From the NCBI RefSeq assembly GCF_000236705.1, contig NC_016599.1, forward strand, positions 3,782,001 through 3,846,000: a stretch of 64,000 nt of DNA, written 5' to 3'. The notes beneath the pieces were generated by a model. It searched no databases. It had not been told where the DNA came from and worked only from the letters and a program-made list of their open reading frames with translations. Positions 1 through 8,360 of this stretch are shown here, piece after piece. This DNA comes from Owenweeksia hongkongensis DSM 17368 (lineage in GTDB: Bacteria; Bacteroidota; Bacteroidia; Flavobacteriales; Schleiferiaceae). Each line of letters begins with the position of its first letter. Positions within the stretch are counted from its first letter, which is position 1. The translations under genes and the position numbers were made by a program.

Positions 1-839
1 TGATGCAAGCGACTTCCTGTAAAGCTCGAATCTTCAGGGCCTACTAAAACGAAACTCCAGTCTTTTTTAGATTCTGCAAGATTTTCGAGCAATGTAATAT
101 CTAACCGCATAGAAGTTAAAAATCCAATATACCCAATAATAGGATTTGCTATTCCCTCCATATCTTGAGGTTTCGAATAACTTTTATTGGGGTCAAAAAG
201 AGATAGATCACAGCCTTGACCTATGTAATAGCTCTTAGGATTGTATTGCCTACAATAGTCTCTTAAGAAAGTTGAGTTGGCTACACTTAGGTCACTTTTT
301 TCAATTAACTTAGGTTCAATACGAGTTCCATGTTTTTTAAAGTAATCTGTTGAAATAAGATTGTCTCTTGAATAATAAATACTCAATAATGGTTTCAAAA
401 GCTCTTTCATATAGTAGCTTCTAAACATATCGTTATCATTAAAAAGAAAGAACTCTTGGAAGTTTAATTTTTTAAGAATAGGCTTAACCTCGGCTGCAAT
501 TTTACGATTGTTTCTTAAATTAAAATAGTCAAATAAACGGCCTGGAGGGAGCGTGTTGATGGATAGTATAATACTGCTTGGGGTGAAGACGTATAAATTT
601 TCCTCAACTTCAACAAGACTGTCAGTTTTTCCTTTTCTCACATTTTTTCTGAATTCAATATGATCCTGACTGTCGCTTGAGTTTTTAACTACGGTATTCC
701 AGTCCAACGGAATGTTGATGTATAGAACTTTCGTTCGCTTGGCCAATTCGACAGCTATATTTTTGCAATTGCTACCAATGGTAGTATCCCACGGTTGTAG
801 GCCGACAATAAGGAAAGGAGTGTGTGGTGATGTATTCAA
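1..839 (-). CDS. Glycosyltransferase (GT4-like, TuaH-like), 3' end beyond window
   Basis: Reading the minus strand gives an uninterrupted frame that runs off the window edge, so only the first ~279 residues are visible. The N-terminus has a Rossmann-type start (residues ~8-18, PFLIVGLQPWD) and a strand-like LYINIPLDW. Near residue 245 there is a GYIGFLTSMRLD segment, and then FVLVGPEDS, the pattern of GT4 enzymes of the TuaH type that transfer a sugar from a nucleotide donor at the cytoplasmic membrane face. No ATG lies near the 5' end; an in-frame stop precedes a TTG at 839, which I take as the start. It lies beside other polysaccharide genes, so a role in surface glycan assembly is likely. 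Substrate unknown. Confidence 0.7.
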   Translation of the reverse strand, partial: MNTSPHTPFLIVGLQPWDTTIGSNCKNIAVELAKRTKVLYINIPLDWNTVVKNSSDSQDHIEFRKNVRKGKTDSLVEVEENLYVFTPSSIILSINTLPPGRLFDYFNLRNNRKIAAEVKPILKKLNFQEFFLFNDNDMFRSYYMKELLKPLLSIYYSRDNLISTDYFKKHGTRIEPKLIEKSDLSVANSTFLRDYCRQYNPKSYYIGQGCDLSLFDPNKSYSKPQDMEGIANPIIGYIGFLTSMRLDITLLENLAESKKDWSFVLVGPEDSSFTGSRLH

Positions 840-1062
840 AGTGTATAGGAATTTATAAAATTTGGTGTCTTATTAATCTGAAACATACATTTTGTAATAA
901 TAAGTATTAAAACAAAAAGAGAGGTAAGAAACTACTTGCTTTGTAATTTTTATTGGTCGATAAAGGATTAAATTTGCAATTGATTTAATTATTGATCCGG
1001 AATTTATTCTCCACTACTACTGTTTGGGGGTGTAGTTCCTCATTTGTTAGGAAAGCTTTTTG

Positions 1063-1089
1063 TGTCCTGTCCTGAAATAGCGTTACAGA
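1063..1089 (+). repeat. Left terminal inverted repeat of the IS3-family element
   Basis: Starts TGTCCTGTCCTGAAATA and matches the complement of the right end (TGCCCCGTCCTAAATA...) over about 27 bases, with a few mismatches and two compensating one-base gaps. Both copies finish with ACAGA on the inner side. Confidence 0.75.
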
Positions 1090-1111
1090 AATTTGTAACC
1101 TTCCGAAAGGC

Positions 1112-2394
1112 AATGGCTACGTAAAGTGTACACACAAGGATTACAGCTTAAATTATAAGCTACATGTGGTTCAAGAAATAGAGCGGGGTGAGTTAAGTCA
1201 GCATGAAGCAGTTCGAAAATATGGCATTCAGGCTCGCAGTACTGTACTGAGTTGGTTAAGAAAGTAGCGTGACTTTGATTGGGAGAATCAAACTCTAACA
1301 CAAATGGCCAAAACTCCAGAGCAAAAACTGATGGAACTAGAGCAAAAAGTTCGGCTATTGGAAAAGCAGAAAAAGCAACTGAAACATCAAATAGAACGAG
1401 CCGGCAAAAAGGCGATTATCTTTGATGTGATGATAGATATAGTCGAGAAAGAGTATAATATTCCTATCCGAAAAAAACTCCTTACCCGAACAGTCAAACA
1501 ATACAAAGAGCACTACCAAGAAAGCATAACGGCTGCCTATAGATTGTTTGGGTATAGCCGTCAGGTATTTTATCGCGCCATTAAAGCCGAAAAGACCAAA
1601 CAGCAATGTGCGCGAAAAGTAGTATCACTAGTCCAGGAAAAGCGCATGACCAAGCCACGGCTTGGCACGCGAAAACTTTACCACTTGCTGCAGCCAGAGC
1701 TGCAAGCACTGGACGTTGGCCGCGATAAATTGTTCCTCATTCTAAAAGCAAATCACATGTTAATACAACCCAAGAAATCTTACCATATTACCACCAACTC
1801 ATATCATAGGTTCCGCAAACATAAAAACTTGATTGCAGACCTACCCATCAACCGGCCAGAGCAACTTTGGATGGCTGATATAACCTACGTAGGCACCCGA
1901 GAAAACCCCATGTCCATGGGCCTTGTAACGATGCTTTCTCTAAGAAAATAATGGGATACAATGTATCAAACAGTTTGAGTACAGATGGTGCATTATCAGC
2001 TTTGAAACAAGCCGTTAAGCATCGAAAATACCTGAGCCAACCTCTGATTCATCACTCAGGCAGAGGCTTTCAATATTGCAGCACTTATTACCAAAAATAA
2101 CTAGCTAAAGCCAAAATCACATGTAGCATGACAGAGTCTTATGACCCTTATGCCAACGCTATGGCTGAACGTATAAACGGTATTTTAAAGCAAGAATTTA
2201 TAGAAGTAGGAAAGGCCGATAAGCTGGACATTATGAAGCTTTTGGTAAAAGACAGTGTAACCATTTACAACCAACACAGGCTACACCTTTCCTGCTAAAT
2301 GAACACCTCAGAACAGATGCATCAGCAAAATACTATTACCATAAAAAGCTATAAAAAACTAAACCTTGGTGAAGCTAGCTTCTCCAAGGTTTAA
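1112..2394 (+). pseudogene. IS3-family transposase (OrfA + OrfB), inactivated
   Basis: The OrfA-like part (KDYSLNYKLHVVQEIE..., then QHEAVRKYGI) runs in frame until a TAG at 1265, where functional relatives read through to a DWENQT segment. The same frame continues from 1304 through a coiled-coil region (MELEQKVRLLEKQKKQLK) into OrfB (ITAAYRLFGYSRQVFYRA) and the first catalytic Asp (WMADITYV). Near 1930 one base has been lost; the homologous protein (DAFSKKIMGY...) continues in another frame, with in-frame stops at 2098 and 2296, and keeps the C-terminal catalytic region (DPYANAMAERINGILKQEF). At least four lesions make this a pseudogene. OrfA and OrfB lie in one frame rather than showing the usual -1 overlap, which may be a further effect of decay. 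Confidence 0.88.
2361..2392 (+). terminator. Hairpin at the end of the transposase pseudogene
   Basis: AAACCTTGG, T, GAAGC, TA, GCTTC, T, CCAAGGTTT: a 14-bp stem with one T-T mismatch and a two-base centre, overlapping the transposase stop. No long T run follows, so it may act as an RNA stem-loop or weak terminator of the IS transcript. Confidence 0.5.
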
Positions 2395-2419
2395 TTACTA
2401 TATTTATTCTATCTAAACA

Positions 2420-2446
2420 TCTGTTTCGGTTATTTAGGACGGGGCA
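2420..2446 (-). repeat. Right terminal inverted repeat of the IS3-family element
   Basis: Reverse complement begins TGCCCCGTCCTAAATAACCG and pairs with the left end at 1063. Confidence 0.75.
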
Positions 2447-2495
2447 ATTGTACGATTGATTTTTTCATAAATTTGCTATTGAGTTAAAATATTGG

Positions 2496-2540
2496 GGCAA
2501 ACCTCTTGTGATGAGATACTGGGGTTTGCCTTTTTGTTTT
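2496..2540 (+). terminator. Orphan rho-independent terminator
   Basis: GGCAAACC and GGTTTGCC form a perfect 8-bp stem followed by TTTTTGTTTT on the plus strand. No intact plus-strand gene lies upstream; the decayed IS ends 50 bp before it. It probably served a gene lost or displaced when the IS inserted. The rest of 2541-2900 holds no gene that I can support. Confidence 0.7.
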
Positions 2541-2900
2541 AGTAAAATAGTTTCCACAGCAGGCAGTTGGGCTAAAGTGTTAATAAATAATTGGCCTTTT
2601 ATCTCAAACCACATTACCCGTAAGTTTCTGGTTATTAATTACTTGATGGGATGAGTGAGTGTTTTGTCTCTAGAGAATAGAATGAAAGGTAGAAGTTTGT
2701 TTCAGGAGATTATGAATGAACAAGGGGGTGAAATTTTGAATAGATAATCTTAGATAAGGGAGCCCTATGTACTATTTTTTTTTAATTTGTCCGTCAAATT
2801 ATAGAATAGTTTATCATCAATTCCTTTCTCATGATTGTAGGATATTGACCCACGGAACTACTCCAAAAGCAAATGTTTTTTAATTTACTTATTTCAACAA

Positions 2901-3779
2901 ATGAAAATTGCTTATTTATTGTTAGTGCATAAGAATGCCGATCAGGTAAATCGCCTTATAGATAGGTTGGCTGATGGCGATAATGGCATATTTATACATG
3001 TGGATAAGAAAAGTGATATCCATAAAGATATCAATAAATTGCCTAATACTCACTTCGTGAAGCATCGTATTAAGGGTGAGTGGGGCGGATATTCATTAAT
3101 AGAAGCAACAATGGCACTTTTTGACCTGGCATTGGCTTGTTCCGAGAATTACGATTACTACATTTTACTGTCTGGGCAAGATTACCCTCTTAAGAGTAAT
3201 GCGTTTATTAAAAAATTTCTAATTCAGAACCGGGGTAAAGAATTTTTTAAAATTCGGGAGATGCCTTATCATCATTGGGTCAAACAGCGGGGAGGGTTTG
3301 ATAGGATAGAAATATACTACCCTAAATGGATATTGGGGAATACTAGGAAAAAATGGATAATCAGAAACCTGTATGTTCAGCTTTGTAAAGCTTTAGGATT
3401 TTTAAAGAAGCGTCAATTTTTCAAAAAATATTATGGAATAAGCCAGTGGTTTGCAATTTCCCGAAACGCAGTGGAGTATATTTATAAGTACTCACAAGAA
3501 AACGTTGATGCTTTGAAATTTTTTAAGAATTCGTTAATTCCTGACGAGATTTTCTTTTCAACCATAATAATGAACTCGCACTTCAAAGATAAAGTAGAGC
3601 CAACTGATTTGAAGTTGGTGGATTGGACTACTGGCCCGGAAATGCCACTTATATGGAAAGAAGAACACATAAGTCGGATAATTAACTCGGAGGCTTTGTT
3701 CGCTCGAAAGTTTGATATGGATATAGATAGCAAGGTTTTGGATCAGATAGATAAAGAGTTATTGGGAGTTTGTTGTTAG
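2901..3779 (+). CDS. Core-2/I-branching-type glycosyltransferase (GT14)
   Basis: A 292-residue protein with the GT14 layout: N-terminal KIAYLLLVHKN, then IFIHVDKKSD, WGGYSLIEATMALFDLAL and the highly typical YILLSGQDYPLKS at residues ~87-99, followed by a SQWFAISRNAVEYI segment and PDEIFFSTIIMNS. Family members transfer a sugar (GlcNAc or xylose in characterised cases) onto an acceptor glycan. There is no signal peptide. It is followed by a sulfotransferase and a flippase on the same strand, which suggests it decorates a glycan repeat unit before export. The donor and acceptor cannot be told from sequence. Confidence 0.85.
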   Translation: MKIAYLLLVHKNADQVNRLIDRLADGDNGIFIHVDKKSDIHKDINKLPNTHFVKHRIKGEWGGYSLIEATMALFDLALACSENYDYYILLSGQDYPLKSNAFIKKFLIQNRGKEFFKIREMPYHHWVKQRGGFDRIEIYYPKWILGNTRKKWIIRNLYVQLCKALGFLKKRQFFKKYYGISQWFAISRNAVEYIYKYSQENVDALKFFKNSLIPDEIFFSTIIMNSHFKDKVEPTDLKLVDWTTGPEMPLIWKEEHISRIINSEALFARKFDMDIDSKVLDQIDKELLGVCC

Positions 3780-3927
3780 TTAAAGAACATGCTAGAAGGG
3801 TTGGGGACTACAAAACTAAAATTAAGACAATTAAAAAATATCGTACACTTGCTGATGCATTGTCTTTAGGGCTAATGGCATAAATAGTTGAAATGTTGAA
3901 CTCACTAAAATCTCTACCGAAGAAAAT

Positions 3928-4851
3928 ATGATCACGAATGATAGATTACCAGACTTTTTAATAATTGGAGCTGGAAAATCAGGAACGACTGCGCTGTGTG
4001 ATTTTCTATCTCAACATCCTGAAATTTTTATCTCAAAACGGAAAGAACCTAATTTTTTGGCATTTGAAGGTGTAGATTCAAATTCCTATGATTTGGAAGA
4101 GTCAAGATCGTATCACGAGCAATCGGTTGTTACCTTAGAGAAGTATTTAGAACTTTTTGAGAATGCTGCAGAGAATCAAGTGGTAGGTGAGAACTCTAAT
4201 GTGTATTTAACTAATGAAAGAACTATTCCCAACATTAAAAAGTATGTGCCAAATGCAAAATTAATTGTTATTCTCCGCCATCCAGCGGATAGGTTATTGT
4301 CAAGGTATTCTCATCTAGTACGGATTAATTCTGTCCCCACAGAGGGGTTAGATGAGTTGTTCAATCGATCCTCGATTTGGTGGAGAAGACAAGATTTGAT
4401 ACTTGAAGGGTTCTATGGAAGGTACTTGGAAAGGTATTACCGCGAATTCGACAAAGATTTGATTAAAGTTATTTTTTATGAAGACTTTAAGCTGAATAGG
4501 GGTCAGGTTCTTAAAGAAGTATTTGAATTTTTAAATGTGGATGGTTCTTTTAAGGCTGATGCATCCGTAATTCTTAATAAATCAGGAAGAAGAAAAAAAA
4601 ATCTGTTTAATTGGCTGTTGGGTGAAGATGGTTTTTTAATTAAAAGCTCAAAAAAAATGTCTCCCAAAATTCATGATATAATGAAAAATGATTTGTTTTT
4701 CAAAAAACAACTTCTGAAATGGCGCAACAGTAATCTTGAGACTATTAAGTTTTCAGAGGATTTACGTACACGAATCACAGATGAGATATATAGAGAGGAT
4801 ATCATTAAGTTGGAAAATGTTACAGGTAGATCTTTGAAGGATTGGTTCTAA
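3928..4851 (+). CDS. PAPS-dependent sulfotransferase
   Basis: A 307-residue protein opening with FLIIGAGKSGTTALCDFLSQHP (residues ~10-31), the 5'-phosphosulfate-binding loop of sulfotransferases. KEPNFL follows, and the 3'-phosphate-binding strand appears as KLIVILRHPADRLLSRYSH near residue 111. Length and motif order fit the Sulfotransfer_1 family, which moves sulfate from PAPS to hydroxyls of glycans or lipids. Its place between a GT14 enzyme and a flippase suggests sulfation of a surface polysaccharide, a modification common in marine bacteria. No enzymes that make PAPS are present in the window. Confidence 0.88.
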   Translation: MITNDRLPDFLIIGAGKSGTTALCDFLSQHPEIFISKRKEPNFLAFEGVDSNSYDLEESRSYHEQSVVTLEKYLELFENAAENQVVGENSNVYLTNERTIPNIKKYVPNAKLIVILRHPADRLLSRYSHLVRINSVPTEGLDELFNRSSIWWRRQDLILEGFYGRYLERYYREFDKDLIKVIFYEDFKLNRGQVLKEVFEFLNVDGSFKADASVILNKSGRRKKNLFNWLLGEDGFLIKSSKKMSPKIHDIMKNDLFFKKQLLKWRNSNLETIKFSEDLRTRITDEIYREDIIKLENVTGRSLKDWF

Positions 4852-4880
4852 ACTTCTACCCTTAAACTTTAAAACGAAAA

Positions 4881-6203
4881 GTGACTTCTAAGCTTCTAAA
4901 TTTACTTAATTCTCAAAAGTTTTATGCTTTTACCGGTAGTGTAGTGGGGGCTGCATTTAGCCTATTAAGCTTTGGTTTACTGGCTCGATCGTTAAGTAAG
5001 GCCGATTTTGGACTGTGGACGTTTTTTCTTACTGTTTTTTCATTTTCTGAATTGGTGATGAATGGATTGGCTGGACGCCCATTGATAAAAATGGGCTCGG
5101 AGGGCGATCTTAAATATCAAAAGGAACTAATAAGTAGTGCTTTTAGGATATGTATTAGGACATCATTAGGTATATCCATAATGGTTGCTATTACCTTTTT
5201 GATCATATGGTTCATTACCAATGATTTATTCTATATTCAGCTGTTATTCTGGTTTACTTCTTGTTCTATGTTGTCCATTCCTCATTTATTTGCAATTTGG
5301 ACGAACTCTATGCAAATTAAATTTCAGCGAGTTACGTTAGTTACTGGTAGTATGAAGTTTTTTTTTATGATTGGTGTAATTATAGTTTATGTATTTAACC
5401 TTGGACTTGATTGGGTGTATATATTCTTTTTTCTTTCAACACTAATTACATCTATAATTTCATTAATTTTTGGATGGTCAAACCTTAAAGGAGCTATTCA
5501 TTATTCTAAACGATATGTGGGTAAAATTTTCAATTTTGGGAAATTTAGTGTGGGAACGATGCTTGGTAGTAGTGCGCTGAGTAGTTCAGATACTTTTCTA
5601 ATCATGGCTTTTTTAGGGCCAGAAGCGGTAGCGGTTTATAATGTTCCTATGCGCATTGTTAACATTTATGATATACCTTTAAGATCTTTGGTGCAGATTG
5701 CGTATCCGACCTTATCAAAGATTAGGAATAAGCTTGGCTCAAATGGTTTTCTTAAAGAGTTTTATACGAGCAGTGGGTTTGCTTTTTTAGTGCTTTTACC
5801 GTTAAGCGTGTCAATTTTTGTTTTTGCAGAACTGTTAGTTAAAATTATTGGAGGAGATGGGTATGTAGAGGCAGCACCTCTTTTGAGAGTGTTTGGTTTG
5901 TACCTTGTAATGACTCCTTTAGATCGATTTGGAGGAATAGCACTTGATGTCCTAAATAAGCCAAATTTGAATTTTAAGAAAATGATGATTATGTTATTCG
6001 TTAACGTTGTGGGGGATTTATTAGCCATTTATTTAAGTGGCGGAGTGACGTATATAGCAATAGCTTCAATTTTTACTCTTAGCATGGGCACTTTTATGAC
6101 TTATTATTATTTGCGGGTAGATGTCCCTTTTAAAATTACTCTCATACTGTTGGCTGGTAAAGAAGAGTTATTAAGGCTATCTCGGAAACTTTTTTTGTTT
6201 TAA
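4881..6203 (+). CDS. Wzx-like oligosaccharide flippase
   Basis: A 440-residue, strongly hydrophobic protein with about 12 apparent membrane segments and the N-terminal pattern of polysaccharide exporters of the MOP superfamily (GLLARSLSKADFGLWTFFLT at residues ~33-52). Such proteins flip undecaprenyl-diphosphate-linked repeat units across the inner membrane. The start is GTG, 30 bp after the sulfotransferase stop, which suggests co-transcription. Together with the Wzy-like protein (12551) and the Wzc-like protein (10274) it completes a Wzx/Wzy-type export set. Confidence 0.8.
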   Translation: MTSKLLNLLNSQKFYAFTGSVVGAAFSLLSFGLLARSLSKADFGLWTFFLTVFSFSELVMNGLAGRPLIKMGSEGDLKYQKELISSAFRICIRTSLGISIMVAITFLIIWFITNDLFYIQLLFWFTSCSMLSIPHLFAIWTNSMQIKFQRVTLVTGSMKFFFMIGVIIVYVFNLGLDWVYIFFFLSTLITSIISLIFGWSNLKGAIHYSKRYVGKIFNFGKFSVGTMLGSSALSSSDTFLIMAFLGPEAVAVYNVPMRIVNIYDIPLRSLVQIAYPTLSKIRNKLGSNGFLKEFYTSSGFAFLVLLPLSVSIFVFAELLVKIIGGDGYVEAAPLLRVFGLYLVMTPLDRFGGIALDVLNKPNLNFKKMMIMLFVNVVGDLLAIYLSGGVTYIAIASIFTLSMGTFMTYYYLRVDVPFKITLILLAGKEELLRLSRKLFLF

Positions 6204-6228
6204 CGAATAAATGATTTATTTAGATTAG

Positions 6229-6265
6229 AATTCCAATTTTGAGAAAGAATTTTATATTTGGAATT
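6229..6265. promoter_or_regulatory. Inverted repeat upstream of the sigma-54 regulator gene
   Basis: AATTCCAAT (6229-6237) and ATTTGGAATT (6256-6265) face each other about 20 bp apart, 18 bp before the start of the response-regulator gene. The TTCCAA half-site recurs in a palindrome before the sigma-54 promoter at 17680. A role as operator is inference; it could also be a stem-loop in the leader. Confidence 0.4.
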
Positions 6266-6282
6266 GAAACTAAACCTTCTCA

Positions 6283-7635
6283 ATGAACGGCTTTAAAATT
6301 TTTATTGTTGACGACAACGAGTTGTATGCGAAAGCTAGTCAGCATCATCTGTCTTTAAATCCAGATAACGAAGTTGAAAGCTTCAGTACTGGAAAGGATT
6401 GTATTAACAATCTGTACACAAAACCCAATATGATATTCTTAGATTATTCTCTTCCTGATATGTCGGGAATAGAAGTGCTGAGGAAAATAAAGCAAAGTTA
6501 CCCTGAGACTCCGGTGGTAATAGTGAGCGGGCAAGAAGATGTGAGCACAGCAGTAGAGTTGTTGAAGGAGGGAGCGTATGATTATATTGTAAAGGATGAA
6601 AATGCACATGAACGGATGTGGAAGTCAACCAACAATATTCGTGAAAACTTCATGCTTCGTGATGAGATTGATAAGCTTCGCGAAGAGGTAGATCATAAAT
6701 ATGATTTTTCAAACATTAAGGGAAATAGCCTTGCTTTGAAAAAGGTTTATAAGCTTATAGAAAAGGCATCTCAAACCAATATCACTGTTTCTATAACTGG
6801 TGAGACGGGAACTGGAAAAGAATTGGTGGCAAAAGCAATTCACTATAACAATAAGAATAAACAAAAGCGTCCGCTTGTAGCAGTTAATATTGCGGCTATT
6901 CCTAGGGACTTGTTGGAAAGCGAACTGTTTGGGCACGAGAAAGGTGCTTTTACTGGAGCCTCTAATAGACGCATAGGAAAATTTGAAGAAGCTATTGGGG
7001 GCACCATTTTTTTGGATGAGATAGGAGAAATGGATCTTAATCTACAAGCCAAACTATTAAGGGTACTACAAGAAAAGGAAGTTACAAGAATAGGGAGTAA
7101 TACGCCAGTTAAAGTGAATGCCCGAGTGCTGGTGGCTACTCATAAAACACTTGCGGAAGAAGTGAAGGCAGGGAGGTTTCGTGAAGATTTGTATTACCGT
7201 CTACTTGGTCTCCCTATTGAGCTACCACCCTTGCGAGATAGAGGTAATGATATTGTAGTTTTAGCAAAACATTTTATCGATGACTTTGCAAGTGAAAATG
7301 ATATGGGTAAGTTGCACATAACTGCAGATGCGCAAAAAAAATTGCTGAATTATGATTGGCCTGGTAATGTTAGAGAATTGAAAGCAGTGGTTGAACTCGC
7401 TTCCGTGTTGTGTGATGATGGCAAAATCACTGATATGGATATTAATTTTAACTCTACAAATAATGGCCTTTCGGAATTGATGTCCAAGGAGCTGACCTTG
7501 AAAGGTTATAATATTAAAATCATTCAACACTTTTTGGATAAGTACGAGCGCAACGTGGTAGATGTTGCCAAGAAGCTGGATATAGGTAAGAGTACCATTT
7601 ACAGAATGGTGAAGAACAACGAATTAGAAATTTAA
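6283..7635 (+). CDS. Sigma-54-dependent response regulator (NtrC/AtoC type)
   Basis: A 450-residue protein with three domains. The receiver spans residues ~1-120: acidic pair VDDNE, phosphoacceptor in [13 protein letters not shown], Lys in YIVKDE. The AAA+ domain spans ~145-380: Walker [11 protein letters not shown], sigma-54 contact loop GAFTGA at ~223-228, Walker [10 protein letters not shown], and WPGNVREL near its end. A Fis-type helix-turn-helix lies at the C-terminus ([21 protein letters not shown]). Phosphorylation should drive oligomerisation and open-complex formation by sigma-54 polymerase. It heads an apparent operon with an HPt protein, a receiver and polysaccharide genes. A sigma-54-like promoter lies at 17680, before the LruC lipoprotein gene, and is a candidate target. 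No sensor kinase is adjacent. Confidence 0.93.
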   Translation: MNGFKIFIVDDNELYAKASQHHLSLNPDNEVESFSTGKDCINNLYTKPNMIFLDYSLPDMSGIEVLRKIKQSYPETPVVIVSGQEDVSTAVELLKEGAYDYIVKDENAHERMWKSTNNIRENFMLRDEIDKLREEVDHKYDFSNIKGNSLALKKVYKLIEKASQTNITVSITGETGTGKELVAKAIHYNNKNKQKRPLVAVNIAAIPRDLLESELFGHEKGAFTGASNRRIGKFEEAIGGTIFLDEIGEMDLNLQAKLLRVLQEKEVTRIGSNTPVKVNARVLVATHKTLAEEVKAGRFREDLYYRLLGLPIELPPLRDRGNDIVVLAKHFIDDFASENDMGKLHITADAQKKLLNYDWPGNVRELKAVVELASVLCDDGKITDMDINFNSTNNGLSELMSKELTLKGYNIKIIQHFLDKYERNVVDVAKKLDIGKSTIYRMVKNNELEI

Positions 7636-7641
7636 GATATA

Positions 7642-7980
7642 ATGGCAGGACAGATTTACAATCTCTCCCAATTAGAGGAATTGGCAGGGGGAAATATCGA
7701 GTTTGTAAATAGCATGGTGGAAACCTTTTTAGAACATACCCCCGGCCAACTGGAGGAGATACTTCATGCCTATGAGATTTTAGATTTAGCAACAGTTGGG
7801 GCTGTAGCTCATAAGATAAAGCCTAATATTGAGCTGTTTGGAATCAATATAATAAAGCAAGACATACGCGTGGTTGAAGAAAAAGGTAAGCAAGGGTTAA
7901 AGGATAAAGACCTTGAGGAGAGTATTAGTCGCGTAGAGTTACATTTAAAGGAGGCTTTTAATCAATTACTACAGAGGTGA
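7642..7980 (+). CDS. Histidine phosphotransfer (HPt) domain protein
   Basis: A 112-residue protein made of a single helical HPt domain. AHKIKPNIELFGI near residues 53-65 holds the probable phospho-accepting His, followed by the conserved Lys. It starts 6 bp after the sigma-54 regulator and its end overlaps the following receiver gene by 4 bp, so the three are very likely translated together. HPt proteins relay phosphate between receivers, which implies a multistep phosphorelay whose hybrid kinase is encoded elsewhere. Confidence 0.8.
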   Translation: MAGQIYNLSQLEELAGGNIEFVNSMVETFLEHTPGQLEEILHAYEILDLATVGAVAHKIKPNIELFGINIIKQDIRVVEEKGKQGLKDKDLEESISRVELHLKEAFNQLLQR

Positions 7981-8360
7981 TGAACACACTAAAACAGGTG
8001 CTTATTATAGATGATGAACCTATAATGAGGAAGTTGCTTCAGCAGATACTTAAAGAGAAGTATGAAGTGATTTTAAAAGAAAATGGACGTGAAGCTTTAG
8101 AATGGATGTACTCGGGAAATATACCTGACTTGGTAGTAGCTGATCTTAATATGCCAGAAATTGACGGGTTTGAATATATTGAGAAGGTTCGCGAAAGCGG
8201 TTTTTTTAATGATGTTCCCTTAATTGTTTTATCTGGTGAAGAAAGCAGTGCTGAAAGAATCAAGTGCTTGAAGCTCGGTGCCAACGATTACTTAATTAAA
8301 CCCTTTAACCCTGAAGAGTTGGGGTTGCGAATTGATAACTTGATAAAACTTCGTTCGTGA
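7977..8360 (+). CDS. Single-domain response regulator
   Basis: A 127-residue CheY-like receiver without output domain. The acidic pair is in IIDDEP, the phosphoacceptor Asp in LVVADLNMPEIDGFEY, the Ser/Thr switch in LIVLSGEE and the Lys in YLIKPF. It overlaps the HPt gene upstream and, by 4 bp, the sugar-transferase gene downstream. It probably works as a phosphate relay or sink with the HPt protein, or acts by contact on a neighbour. Confidence 0.9.
   Translation: MMNTLKQVLIIDDEPIMRKLLQQILKEKYEVILKENGREALEWMYSGNIPDLVVADLNMPEIDGFEYIEKVRESGFFNDVPLIVLSGEESSAERIKCLKLGANDYLIKPFNPEELGLRIDNLIKLRS

Larger units (their letters stand above)
1063..2446 (+). mobile_element. Decayed IS3-family insertion sequence
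   Basis: A 1384-bp element bounded by imperfect inverted repeats that begin TG and end CA, as is usual for the IS3 family, around a transposase of the OrfA/OrfB type. The transposase is broken by a nonsense codon, a frameshift and further stops, so the copy cannot move by itself. No target-site duplication is evident (left flank ends ...TTTTTG, right flank begins ATTG), in keeping with age. It sits between the minus-strand glycosyltransferase and an orphan terminator, so the insertion may have separated that terminator from its gene. Confidence 0.85.

Noticed and set aside
1083-1301. Minus-strand frame of 72 residues
   Set aside because: It is the complement of the OrfA part of the IS3-family transposase, which has clear homology on the plus strand.
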